Shown: positions 52,878 to 62,227 of the stretch, one piece after another
How the letters are laid out: every line of letters starts with the position of its first letter
How positions within the stretch are numbered: position 1 is the stretch's first letter
NCBI GenBank assembly: GCA_016188575.1
Contig: JACPHN010000112.1
Coordinates: forward strand, 1 to 64,000
Direction of reading: 5' to 3'
Source of the DNA: Candidatus Schekmanbacteria bacterium
GTDB lineage: Bacteria; CSSED10-310; JACPHN01
Length of the DNA: 64,000 bases
The notes under the pieces: model-generated
Database searches by the model: none
What the model saw: only the letters and a program-made list of their open reading frames with translations
Told to the model about the DNA's origin: nothing
Translations under genes and position numbers: made by a program

Positions 52878-55800
52878 TCATCGCCCCGGACGATTGCCGG
52901 ACAACGCTTTCCTTCTTCGCGGCCGAGCCTCAGGCGCTGGCGTGACCCTTGACTTGACGGCGTTGAAAACCGCCCGGAAGACCTCTGTTCCGAAGAGGCT
53001 CCGAATGAGGTTGTACATCTCTCCTTCGAGAAAGTCTTGCAGGCTGCAGCTCCCTCCGGCCTCACCGGACCCCTCGCCCGACCAGCAGATAACTTCTGTG
53101 TCGGTGACCCGCAAATGGTCGCGTCCCGAATGCCACTCGGTCCGCTCGACCGGAAGGAGAGGCGCCGGACTCACCGTGCGGACGACCTCGGCGGCGAGTG
53201 GGTGCTTCCCGAGCTTCCGCAGGCGTCCCAGAAAATGCTCGATATCGATTCCTGACTTTGCCGCCTCCAGCAGCCCCTCGAGGATGGCATCAATAACTTC
53301 CTTCGGCAACTTGAGATCGAACGCCAGGAAGATGATGTCGGATCGCTCCGCCCAGAGCGACAGGTAGGCGAGGGCGGAGGCGGCCCCGCGCCTCCCGTCA
53401 CCTCCGGCATTTTGCTTACCCCAGACGTGACCCGTCAGCACGTTCGCGATCTCACACACGCCGTCGCGACAAGGGCCGCTCTTGGCACTCAGGAGGGCAT
53501 TGGCCTCCTTCCAGTTCTTTCGGAAGCAGTAGTGGCAGGCGAGGATGCCCACGGCCGCGCGCGCTGCGACTGTGGCCATGCGATCGACCGGCTCGCGGTC
53601 AGCCCTCTCCACGAGCTTCTGCAGAGGTGCCACTGCCGATGTCAGATCATCGCCCTGGATCGCCGCGCTCTTGAGCAGATCAAGCGGGTACCACCCTGCC
53701 TTGGTAGCGAGGGCCTCAAAGGCCGGCGAGATGTCCTCCCCACGAGCGCGCATCTGACTCAGGAGCTGCACCTCGTAATCCCCTGTCCCGCCCCGTCGCA
53801 GCCGCTCGACGAGACCACTGATGCCGCCGAGATGCTCTGACTCTCCTCCGGCGCTCTTGACCGCAGCTTCCGCGGCGTATCGCTCCGACGGGGTCGCATC
53901 CTTGTCGCGGGCGAGCGCCGCCAGCCTCGGCACCGCCGATTGGATATCGGCCAGATGCTCGCTTGCGACCGCGCACAGGAGGGACGCGGCTGCAGCGCGC
54001 TCCTCATGCATCGGGCTTTCGAGACGCCGCGTCGCGTCGCTCACCGTTGCTTCCGCTTCTTCCTTCTGAATGCCTGCTCTCATCAGGATCGCCTTCGCGC
54101 AAGACCGGAGCCGCTCCTCGGGACTCTTGAGAAATGGACGGACCAAGCCCAGGTAGACGCGAACCTCAGCCGGCTTCTCCAGAGCGACGTGGTCGATGGC
54201 GTACAGCGTCCCTAAGAGGACGTCCGGTCGCTCACTGCGCAGCATGCCCTCCATCGCTGACTGCTCCCCCTTGCGAATCAGGTGCCTCGCCAGAAGTTCG
54301 GCTGCCGTTCGCGCCAGGTCGGCAGCGCCGCTCAGGAGCTCGCGAAGGGTAGGTTCCAGGGTGACGATGTCGAGACCCTCGGCAACTTGAGTCCCGAGTG
54401 TCTCGATGGTCTCCATTCGGACCTCATGGTCCGTGGAGCGCAGCAACGCGCGGTCGAGCCCGTCGAAGTCGCCGCTCTTGATGAGCTCGTGCGTTCGTAC
54501 CCACGGGGCTTCAGACGCGAGGCCGGTCACCCGATGCAAGGTCCAGTTCGTCCACTCAGCGTTGAGGAACGACCCGCCCCCTTCCTCCAGGATGTAGTAC
54601 GTTCCGCACTCTGGACAGCAGTACTGTTTTTGGTTCAGACGCTTCAGGAGCGCGACCTGCGGAGGTGGATCGGTGGTGGCGAAGCCCTTGCTGAGCATCT
54701 CTTCACCCCATTCCACCTTTTCCTGGAGATATCGACAGATCGAGCAGGGCGCGACGTGGCTCCCTTCGATGATCTGCCGGCTGATGGTTGCGAGACCGGC
54801 CGCGATGCTTTCGTTCGCGGACGACGACGCCTGTAGAAGCGAGAGAAGATCCGCCGCGCGCGGATGCTCGGCGCGGACGTACTCGGCGAGGAGCTCGGCA
54901 ATGGAGCACGCCTTTGACGGCACGCTCAGCTCAGAAACAAGCTGAGCGAGCATCTCCGCGCCGATCGGCGAGAACGATTTCAGCAGGCGCCGACCCTCGG
55001 CAAGGGCTGTGGCCGCCTTCGTGCGAACCATCGCCGCCTCATCCATGAGTGCTCTCGCCAATCGAGCCGTCAGCTCTGGCGAGCCGGCGACCTCCGTCCA
55101 CTCCCAGAACAGCGCCTGCACAGCACCTTTCCGCCCATCCTCGAGCGAATGCAGGCAGAAGCTATCCACGGTGTCCCAATCGACCGGGCGCCGAGCAAGA
55201 GCCTGCCGGACGAGCAGCTCGGCCACGAGCTCCGCATCTCGCCCGTCGGATAGGAGCGATGTGAGATCCGCGGCGGCCGGCGTCAAGTCGATCCTCCCTT
55301 GCTTCGTCAAGGCTTGGAGGGTTGCGGCAGCGGCGTGATGGATATCGTGGTCATCAGAACGCAACAGGTGAACGAGTGCGGTGGAGGCCGGCGTGGCGTC
55401 ACCGTGCCGGGCCGGAGACGAGAAGGATGACAAAAGCGGCGGGAGGCGCGCCCGTGCTTGTGCGAGGAGGAGCTTGGCCAGCTCGGTCAGACGCTCGGGA
55501 TGAAGCTCAAGATGCCAGTCGAGCGGAAAAACGCCGTCGCGCTGCCGTTCGATCAGTAGCGGATAGAGCGGTCGGAGCTCGGCACCGTGCCGATCGGCAA
55601 AGGCGATGCCATGGGCATAAGCGAAATCGCCTCGATAAATCCCCCCTTCGCGACGAGCCTCGTCTTTCAGGCGCTCGATGGACGCCTCGTCGCCGCTGCG
55701 GAGAATTTGCAGACAGATTGCGCTCTCCAGTGACTCTCGTGTCTCGGACCATGAGTGCGGGAAGCACTGATAGCAGGAGTGGAGCATGGGGAGGTGGAGG

Positions 55801-56204
55801 GCGATGTCCCCGCCGTTGACAACCTCCGCGGCGAACGCCTCTGCGGCCGCGATGCAGGGCGGGGGCTCCTTCCCCGAGTCGCGATCAGTGCCGTCGAGAA
55901 TCCGGCGGGCGCAAGCGAGCGGCTCACCGGGTGCGTCCAGGATGGCCTTGGCCAACTTCGGCATCTTCCCGATCGTGGCCCAATAGAGCGCCGTGCTTCC
56001 GTCCTGGTCGATTGTGTCAACGTCCGCCCCGGCGGCGACAAGACGCAGGGCGATCGCGTTCCGTCCTTTGCGCGCGGCCTCGATGAGCGGTGTGGTCCCG
56101 AAGACGCGGGCATGCGGCGAAACACCCGCTGCGATCAGGCGATCGACGGCCTTCGCATTGCCCCTATTGATGGCCACGATCAAATCACTTGGATTCGGCG
56201 ACAT
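52878..56204 (-). CDS. Ankyrin / HEAT-repeat protein with internal zinc ribbon
   Basis: The 1108-residue protein starts at ATG 56204 after GGAGG. Residues 1-100 hold about three ankyrin repeats (AINRGNAKAVDRLIAAGV; GTTPLIEAARKGRNAIALRLVAAGA; DGSTALYWATIGKMPKLAKAIL). The middle and C-terminal parts are HEAT/Armadillo-like helical repeats (LVHLLRSDDHDIHHAAAATLQAL; LARALMDEAAMVRTKAATAL). Between them, around 465-535, sit CSIC and CPEC pairs with an aromatic-rich segment, a zinc ribbon. No signal peptide or membrane helix. Such solenoids mediate protein-protein contact; I know no named family with this exact order. It borders the Tn3 remnant and is divergent from the heptosyltransferase gene. Function unknown. 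Confidence 0.82.
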   Translation of the reverse strand: MSPNPSDLIVAINRGNAKAVDRLIAAGVSPHARVFGTTPLIEAARKGRNAIALRLVAAGADVDTIDQDGSTALYWATIGKMPKLAKAILDAPGEPLACARRILDGTDRDSGKEPPPCIAAAEAFAAEVVNGGDIALHLPMLHSCYQCFPHSWSETRESLESAICLQILRSGDEASIERLKDEARREGGIYRGDFAYAHGIAFADRHGAELRPLYPLLIERQRDGVFPLDWHLELHPERLTELAKLLLAQARARLPPLLSSFSSPARHGDATPASTALVHLLRSDDHDIHHAAAATLQALTKQGRIDLTPAAADLTSLLSDGRDAELVAELLVRQALARRPVDWDTVDSFCLHSLEDGRKGAVQALFWEWTEVAGSPELTARLARALMDEAAMVRTKAATALAEGRRLLKSFSPIGAEMLAQLVSELSVPSKACSIAELLAEYVRAEHPRAADLLSLLQASSSANESIAAGLATISRQIIEGSHVAPCSICRYLQEKVEWGEEMLSKGFATTDPPPQVALLKRLNQKQYCCPECGTYYILEEGGGSFLNAEWTNWTLHRVTGLASEAPWVRTHELIKSGDFDGLDRALLRSTDHEVRMETIETLGTQVAEGLDIVTLEPTLRELLSGAADLARTAAELLARHLIRKGEQSAMEGMLRSERPDVLLGTLYAIDHVALEKPAEVRVYLGLVRPFLKSPEERLRSCAKAILMRAGIQKEEAEATVSDATRRLESPMHEERAAAASLLCAVASEHLADIQSAVPRLAALARDKDATPSERYAAEAAVKSAGGESEHLGGISGLVERLRRGGTGDYEVQLLSQMRARGEDISPAFEALATKAGWYPLDLLKSAAIQGDDLTSAVAPLQKLVERADREPVDRMATVAARAAVGILACHYCFRKNWKEANALLSAKSGPCRDGVCEIANVLTGHVWGKQNAGGDGRRGAASALAYLSLWAERSDIIFLAFDLKLPKEVIDAILEGLLEAAKSGIDIEHFLGRLRKLGKHPLAAEVVRTVSPAPLLPVERTEWHSGRDHLRVTDTEVICWSGEGSGEAGGSCSLQDFLEGEMYNLIRSLFGTEVFRAVFNAVKSRVTPAPEARPRRRKALSGNRPGR

Positions 56205-56522
56205 CGGCACCTCCGGATGATGTGCTGGAAATGGGATTTCCGACGGGCTGTGTCAAGGCCGTCCGGGCACCGGCGGTGGACGCGTTTCTCGGCAAGCCGC
56301 CAGTGCGATCGCGGTGAGCCTCGCGGATGCGACCAGCGGGGCGGAGTTGTCTACCTACTGACAACGGCTTACACTGCACCTGATCCCCGGAAACGCACCC
56401 GCGCCGCGCTTCGTTGCCCAGGCGATCGTCGCGCTCCGGCGGTCCCTTCCGGCCGAGCCTACGACGAACCCGTGATGACTCCACGAGCCGCTGTCGGGTG
56501 AACCACCTTCGGCTCGACCTTC
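56205..56522. other. 318-bp divergent intergenic region
   Basis: It holds the promoter of the heptosyltransferase described below and presumably the one for the ankyrin gene, of which nothing clear is visible. Confidence 0.4.
56347..56375 (+). promoter_or_regulatory. Candidate promoter of the heptosyltransferase gene
   Basis: TTGTCT at 56347-56352 and TACACT at 56370-56375 with the optimal 17-bp spacer; the start would be near 56382. Confidence 0.4.
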
Positions 56523-57728
56523 GTGCCGCGGCTCGAGCTCTCGCAGCAGGCGAACAAGCCCATGCCGGTCACATTCCAGTGTCACTTCATCGACGGTCCC
56601 TGCCTGACGATAACGGGCGAGGACGAGCGCCCGTTCACGGTTGAGCTCATCGACCTTGCCACCGGTGAGATCGTCTATCAAGTCGACATCGGCGCCGGCC
56701 AGTGGGCGCGCGCGAATCGTCGCTGGTTCACGAGCTGGCTCGTGCGCGTGCGCCGCGAGCAAGTGGTGGTCTTTGAGCACGTTTTTGACGCCCGCGGCAA
56801 GCGGGTTTACATCGCTCTGGAGAGCAAGTCGCTCGGCGATACCCTGGCGTGGATGCCGTATGCGGAGGTCTTCGCGGACAAACACCAGTGCGAGCTCGTC
56901 GTCTCGACCTTCTGGAATGACCTGTTCCGCGATGCCTACGGCGCGTTCACGTTCGTCGCACCGGGGGAACGAGTCGATGACCTCTACGCGATGTTTCAGG
57001 TCGGCTACTTCACGCCGCCCTGGGGAGGCGACCGCGCTCGCAATCCTGTGGACTTCAGGAGCATTCCCCTGCAGAAGGCAGCGTCGGACATCCTGGGGCT
57101 GGACTTCGTCGAACGTAGGCCAAAATTGGTTGTGCCGCCCTGGTGTCCCGCTGTGGCCGGGCGCTACGCCTGCATCTCCGAGCACTCGACCGCGGGCGCC
57201 AAGCTCTGGCATTGCCCGGGAGGCTGGCAGGACGTTGTCGACGCGCTGCGCGACCGCGGCTATGAGGTCGTCGCCATCAGCAAGGAAGCCACCGCGCTGC
57301 CGGGCGTCCTGGACCACACCGGCGACCGTCCAATCCAGCGTGCCATGGCCGATCTCTCCGGCTCCTCGCTGTACATCGGACTGGCGTCGGGGTTGAGCTG
57401 GCTGGCCTGGTCGCTGGGCGTCCCGGTGATCATGATTTCCGGCTTCAGCGCGCCATGGGCCGAGCTCAGCTCAAACGTCGTCCGCCTGCACAATCCGCAC
57501 GTGTGCCATAGCTGTTGGAACGATCTGCGGTTCGAATTCGACAAGAATGACTGGAACTGGTGCCCGGTTCACAAGGGGACGGCCAGACACTTCGAGTGCT
57601 CCAGAGCAATTTCCGCCGCCGATGTCATTCGCGCCATTGATCTCGTGGCGGCACTGCGACGGCTGGATTGCGGCCCCGGTACAGTCCCCGGGCTCACGCT
57701 TCATTGTCCGGGATCACGGGACGGCTAG
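56523..57728 (+). CDS. TibC-like autotransporter heptosyltransferase
   Basis: The 401-residue protein resembles the TibC/BAHT family, which transfers heptose onto serines of autotransporter passenger domains in the cytoplasm. An N-terminal strand domain (FQCHFIDGPCLTITGED; VYQVDIGAGQWARANRRWFTSW) precedes a GT-B fold with SKSLGDTLAWMPYAEVF and YIGLASGLSWLAWSLGVP. A C-terminal metal finger has four cysteines: CHSC, a WCP motif, then ECSR. GTG 56523 and ATG 56562 are both possible starts, neither with a strong ribosome-binding site. No autotransporter lies in this window. The C-terminal 20 residues (GTVPGLTLHCPGSRDG) seem extra. Confidence 0.85.
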   Translation: MPRLELSQQANKPMPVTFQCHFIDGPCLTITGEDERPFTVELIDLATGEIVYQVDIGAGQWARANRRWFTSWLVRVRREQVVVFEHVFDARGKRVYIALESKSLGDTLAWMPYAEVFADKHQCELVVSTFWNDLFRDAYGAFTFVAPGERVDDLYAMFQVGYFTPPWGGDRARNPVDFRSIPLQKAASDILGLDFVERRPKLVVPPWCPAVAGRYACISEHSTAGAKLWHCPGGWQDVVDALRDRGYEVVAISKEATALPGVLDHTGDRPIQRAMADLSGSSLYIGLASGLSWLAWSLGVPVIMISGFSAPWAELSSNVVRLHNPHVCHSCWNDLRFEFDKNDWNWCPVHKGTARHFECSRAISAADVIRAIDLVAALRRLDCGPGTVPGLTLHCPGSRDG

Positions 57729-57765
57729 CGCTACCGGTGGGCACGGGCGGCGCCCGGCGACGAAG

Positions 57766-58554
57766 TCACCACGGAATGGCCGTGCCGTCGCGATAGAAGC
57801 CTCCCGTCTCGGCCTGCTCCGGCGTGACCGCCCAGACGATCGACTCCACACCCTGCTCGACGCTGCGGTCGGCCCGCGCGCCGCCCATCTCCGTGCGGAC
57901 CCAGCCCGGGCAAACCGCATTTACGCGGATGTGCCTGGGCGCGAGCTCGCGTGACAGGATGCGCACAAAGGCGTTCAGGCCGGCCTTGGATACCCGATAT
58001 GCCGATTCCGGCCAACCCTGGGCGTGGGCCCGGCCGTGCTTGACCGCCTCGACGAACGCCTGCATGAGCATCACGAGCCGCTCGCGCGTCAGCGCAGGAT
58101 CGGCAAGCTGCTCCCGCAGCGTCGGAGAAAAGCAGGAGAGCTCCCCGAGTCCGCTCGACACCATCACAACGGTCCCGCCATCGGGGATGCTTGGGAGCAG
58201 CGCCTCGGTCACCCGTACCGGTCCGTGGAAGTTTACGGCCAGGGTCTGCGCCGCGATCTCGGCGTCCAGGCCTCGCAGCATGATGCCGGCGTTGTTGACG
58301 AGCGCATCCAGGCGGATCGCGTCGCGCCGCAGCCACTGGGCCAACGCCGCAATGCTCGCGGGGTCCGCGACATCGAGGCACTGGTAGGCCACCGGGAGCC
58401 CCTCGGCCGCGAGGCGCTCCGACGCTGCCTCACCGCGCTCGGTTCGGCTCGTCAGCAGCACGCGGAACCCGCGCCGCGCCAGCTCCCGGCAAGTAGCGAG
58501 ACCGAGCCCGCGATTGGCACCAGTCACGAGCGCCGTCTGTTCCGGGGCGCTCAT
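57766..58554 (-). CDS. Short-chain dehydrogenase/reductase
   Basis: The 262-residue classical SDR has the NAD(P) motif TGANRGLG, the NNAG motif, the catalytic Ser in VMVSSG and YRVSKAGLN (YxxxK), and PGWVRTEM. The preference for NAD or NADP cannot be decided with certainty; the Arg after the first strand region (TSRTERG) favours NADP(H). ATG 58554 is preferred (GGAG seven bases upstream), and it overlaps the stop of the upstream membrane-protein frame as ATGA, which shows the two were co-translated. Confidence 0.95.
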   Translation of the reverse strand: MSAPEQTALVTGANRGLGLATCRELARRGFRVLLTSRTERGEAASERLAAEGLPVAYQCLDVADPASIAALAQWLRRDAIRLDALVNNAGIMLRGLDAEIAAQTLAVNFHGPVRVTEALLPSIPDGGTVVMVSSGLGELSCFSPTLREQLADPALTRERLVMLMQAFVEAVKHGRAHAQGWPESAYRVSKAGLNAFVRILSRELAPRHIRVNAVCPGWVRTEMGGARADRSVEQGVESIVWAVTPEQAETGGFYRDGTAIPW

Positions 58555-60229
58555 GATTCGCTCCACGACGGCAGCGACCGCCTTATGAGAATCTGTTGCC
58601 CCACTGCGGGCAACGGCAGCTCGGTGATTCTTCCATTCTCCCAGAACAGGAAGCGGTAGCGGCTGTCTTCCAATGGCAGGTGAAACCGGAAGGCGACCAC
58701 CGTGGGCCGCCCATCCGACGTGGCCGCGCGAATCTCCGCCTGAAAATCAGTACGCGTGATTACTTCCCCAGGGTGAAAGGCGCGATCGGGATTGAGAAGC
58801 AGGCCATCGATCGCCGCTGAGATGAAGCCGTCCGTGGGAGCGATGACCAGGGTGCGCTCGTCCTCGCGCGACACGGCGTTGTCCGTTGCCATCGACGCGA
58901 GCCGCGTCACGCTGTCCGGAGCCGGGCCGCTCCCCTCCCGACTGCGCAGGATCCAGGTGTACCCAACCGCGAAGTCAAAGCCGTTCACGAAGACGAAAAG
59001 CTGGTCGCTGACCGCGTCATCAGCGGGGCTTTCGCGTGCCCCCTGGCTAACCACGGTGCCGAGCACGGGGAGGCCGGCGGTCCGGATCAGGAGCAGGCCG
59101 GCGGCGATCGGCAGATGCAGAGCGAGCAAGACGCGGGCCACGGTTGTGCGCCACGCCCCAACCGCCACGCGGCCCTCGCCGTGTCCTGGTGCCGTGGCCG
59201 AGATCGCGATCGTGGCGAGCGCTCCGAACCCTCCGATGCCGGCGAAAATCAGGAGGCGATCCATGGGGAAAGCGGCGCAAAGGGGCACCAGGGACAACGC
59301 CATCCCGATCAGCCAAAAGCGCACCAGGCGATCATGCCGCCACGCCGGCCACAAGAATGCCGTCACGGCGGCGCTCGCCGGGACCACCATAGCGAGTAAA
59401 GCGAGCTGCTGGTCGCGGGTCAGGAACAGCCACAGGTCGACCGGCGCTTGCGACCACTGCGCGAAGAACAGCAGTGGCCACCGCTCGATCAGGGCGCCGA
59501 GGTACGACCACGGCTGATGCACGGGGTCAAGGTAAAGCTGTGACCCGTACGTGCCATACCCGAGCCCATCGTAGAGTAGCCTCCAGGCCACGACAATTAT
59601 TCCGTACGGCAACAACGCCATCAGCTTGCGCGCCCAACGCGGTGCGGGCTGCGTGAGCTCCCAGGCCGCGACGTACGCGAGGATGCCGAGTGTCGCTTCC
59701 CCCGCCAACAGCCCCAAAGCCAGCGCCAACAGCGCCGCGCCGAGATCGCGCCACAACCCGCGCTGGCGCCAGCGCAGGTGACCCAGGAGCACGAGCGCTC
59801 CGCAGCTCACGCACAGCAAGGCGTTGCGGTTGGCCAACCAGCCTGCGGGCATGGCGTGGGCATCGTCTACCGCAAACAGGAGCGCCGCAAGCCCGGCAAC
59901 TGGCCCAACCCCGTGGACCCGGCGACATGTGTGAGGGCGGCGAGGGGGCGCCAGAGGGCAATCCGCGTTTGCGGGTCGGTCCACCAAGCAATGAGCCCGA
60001 TGCGCGCCGCCTGGTCCCGGATCGCTCCGTCCTTGATGAAAGAAAAGAGGTCCATTGTGGGCTCGACCGGGACGCCATACAGCCCATCACCAAGCAGGAT
60101 CGCGCGGTGCACGAAGTCGTCGGCGACCAGCCCCGCCCACAGCGCGGGAACCGCGAGCAGCAGTCCTACCGCGGCAGCCAGGAGCGGCGCTTTCTTGTTC
60201 TCGATCAGCCATTCGAGAAGTGATGGCAC
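58551..60229 (-). pseudogene. Polytopic membrane protein, broken by a frameshift and internal deletion
   Basis: The 5' frame (60229 to about 59930) encodes MPSLLEWLIENKKAPLL, a first membrane helix, GLVADDFVHRAILL and WRPLAALTHVAG. The rest of the protein continues in another frame from VHGVGPVAGLAALLFAVDDAHA through about ten membrane helices (GWLANRNALL, LLYDGLGYGTYGSQLYL) to TGA 58551. The junction at about 59920-59940 not only changes frame but also appears to lack roughly 30 residues that should join the first periplasmic loop to the next helix. The layout (DDF in the first loop, WLANRNALL) recalls GT-C-type membrane glycosyltransferases. The broken gene still overlaps the SDR gene by ATGA. 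A sequence error cannot be excluded. Confidence 0.75.
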
Positions 60230-60525
60230 GTCTGCTACTCCGCCTCGATAGACATTGACCTCCCGTCAGCGTACCACCACCTTCCGCCTTCGTCGATGGC
60301 GATGCTCCGCGCCGCAATGCGTCGTGGCGTGAGCTGGCGGACAGGTGTATGATGACACTTGCGTGCACTACGGGCGCAACTTCCGTGGCCGGTGGTGGAT
60401 TGCCCGTGCCGGCCAGTGCCGGGCCGGGACGGTGGCCGAATTTCAGGCACGGCGTGTGCTTGCAGATACCGCATTGACGCGCCTTGGATGTGGGCGTGAG
60501 AATCAGCTCCGGGAGAGATCGTGAG
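60230..60525. other. 296-bp divergent intergenic region
   Basis: It lies between the broken membrane-protein gene and the small protein. I see no supported gene and no promoter close to consensus. Confidence 0.4.
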
Positions 60526-60747
60526 ATGGACGACTATACCTACGCAAAGGACGACGCAGGTGCCGTGCGCGTGTTCGACAATACGGGACGGCGCATCGCG
60601 TATCTCGTCGGGCGAGATGCGGACCGCGTGTTGGCCGAAATCGCTTCGGCCCGTAACAACAGCGGCGACGACGCAGATGAGCGCCGGATCATCAGCCGCG
60701 TCCTGGAGAATCTCCTGAGCCAGCGCCATCTCCAACCCAACACGTGA
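60526..60747 (+). CDS. Small conserved-looking protein
   Basis: The 73-residue protein starts at ATG 60526 with GGGAGAG upstream (MDDYTYAKDDAGAVRVFDNTG). It has a short beta-hairpin-like region (RVFDNTGRRIAYLVG) and a C-terminal helix (DERRIISRVLENLLSQ). I do not recognise a family. It is 268 bp upstream of argJ, same direction; the gap shows no gene. Confidence 0.6.
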   Translation: MDDYTYAKDDAGAVRVFDNTGRRIAYLVGRDADRVLAEIASARNNSGDDADERRIISRVLENLLSQRHLQPNT

Positions 60748-61015
60748 ACAAGAAGGATGCCGTCCTTCAGGCCGGCGACATGTCTGGGCGGGGTTTTGGA
60801 CCGGCTGACGAATGGGTGACGCGCTGGCCCAATCCTGCACGCCGCGCTTGCGCGTGTGGCAACGACAGCAGCATCGCGCCATACTCGGGGGACGACAAGC
60901 GAGCGGTGTAGCGCGGCCGCGGCGGTGCGGTGCAGGGCCGTCCCAGGCGGCGTTGCCGGCGTCGGACCGGGCGGGCCACACCGGGCGAACGAGGTGTCTC
61001 AGGAGTTGTGCGCTC

Positions 61016-62227
61016 ATGATCCAGGGGTTTCGGTTTGGCGGCGTATGCGCAGGAATCAAGAAAAACACGGCCGATCTGGCCTTGATTACGAGCGACCTGC
61101 CGGCGGCGGCGGCCGGTGTGGTGACGCGCAATCTGTTTCGCGCTAGTTGCGTAGAACGTTCTGCGGCACTGCTGCCGGGTGCTGGCATCCGCGCTATTGT
61201 TGCCAACTCGGGAAACGCCAACGCCATCGCCGGCGCTGAGGAGGTCACGCGTGACGCGCGCATGGCTGCAGCGGCCGCCCTCGCGCTTGGCGTGGACCCA
61301 CGCGCCGTGCTCACGGCCAGCACCGGCGCCATCGGTGTCCCGCTGCCCATCGTCGCGATCGAAGCCGCCATGCCCCAACTGGTCTCATCTCTCAATACCG
61401 ATCCCGCCGTCGTTGCGCGCGCCATTCGCACGACCGACCGTCGCGACAAGATCGCGCACCGCGACTTCCGGGGCGCGCAAGGCACCGCGCGCATCCTGGG
61501 AATCGCCAAAGGCGCAGGAATGATTCACCCCTGCATGGCCACAATGCTCGCTTTCGTGCTGACCGACGCCCAGGTCGCTCCGGACGAGCTCGATCGCGCG
61601 ATCCGCGAGGCCGTCGACGAGAGCTTTCACATGATCTCGGTCGACCGCGACACCTCGACAAACGACGCGGTATACGCCCTGGCCAACGGCATGTCCGCCG
61701 TGCGCATCGACGGTGCGTCCGCGGAGACCTTTCGGGGCGCGCTTGCGGAGGTGCTCGCCGAGCTGGCGAAGGCCATCGCGGGCGATGGGGAAGGAGCCAC
61801 GCGCCGGATTTGCGTGCGCGTGAGCGGCGCGAAAGATGCGCGGTCCGCGCGCCTCGTGGCCAGGGCGCCGGTCGAGAGCAATCTGTTCAAGGCCGCGGTT
61901 TTTGGCCGTTTCCCCGGCTGGGAGCGGTTTCTCGCGGCGGTAGGGGCGCGTTGCGCGCAGCTCGATCTCCCCTTGCTCCGGGACCGCGTTTCGCTGACGA
62001 TCGATGGCGTTACCGTTTTTCGCGACGGGGCGCCGAGCGGGGCGACCGCCGTCTTGAGCGACCAGGCAGAGTCCGTGTACGAGCTCGACCTGGGATTGGG
62101 GACGGCAACCGCCACGGCCTGGGGCTGCGACCTGAGCTACGAGTACGTGACGATCAACGCCGAAACCAAGCTGGCGCGTCACGCCGGCGGCGCACCTGAC
62201 GCCGCTCCTGTACGAGGTCAGCGATGA
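61016..62227 (+). CDS. argJ: Bifunctional ornithine / glutamate N-acetyltransferase
   Basis: The 403-residue enzyme moves the acetyl group from N-acetylornithine to glutamate in arginine synthesis and, in bifunctional members, also acetylates glutamate from acetyl-CoA. It is made as a precursor that cleaves itself before the nucleophilic Thr of the motif KGxGMIxPNMATML. Here the motif is KGAGMIHPCMATML (165-178), with T176 as nucleophile and Cys in place of the usual Asn at 173. NSGNANAIAG and VDRDTSTNDAVY are also typical. ATG 61016 is chosen for AGGAG upstream; the frame runs further to 60812 without support. The stop overlaps the next ATG (ATGA, 62224-62227). Confidence 0.95.
   Translation: MIQGFRFGGVCAGIKKNTADLALITSDLPAAAAGVVTRNLFRASCVERSAALLPGAGIRAIVANSGNANAIAGAEEVTRDARMAAAAALALGVDPRAVLTASTGAIGVPLPIVAIEAAMPQLVSSLNTDPAVVARAIRTTDRRDKIAHRDFRGAQGTARILGIAKGAGMIHPCMATMLAFVLTDAQVAPDELDRAIREAVDESFHMISVDRDTSTNDAVYALANGMSAVRIDGASAETFRGALAEVLAELAKAIAGDGEGATRRICVRVSGAKDARSARLVARAPVESNLFKAAVFGRFPGWERFLAAVGARCAQLDLPLLRDRVSLTIDGVTVFRDGAPSGATAVLSDQAESVYELDLGLGTATATAWGCDLSYEYVTINAETKLARHAGGAPDAAPVRGQR

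Noticed and set aside
52529-52945. 138-codon rightward frame after the Tn3 remnant
   Set aside because: Overlaps the end of the ankyrin/HEAT gene, with no ribosome-binding site or family resemblance.
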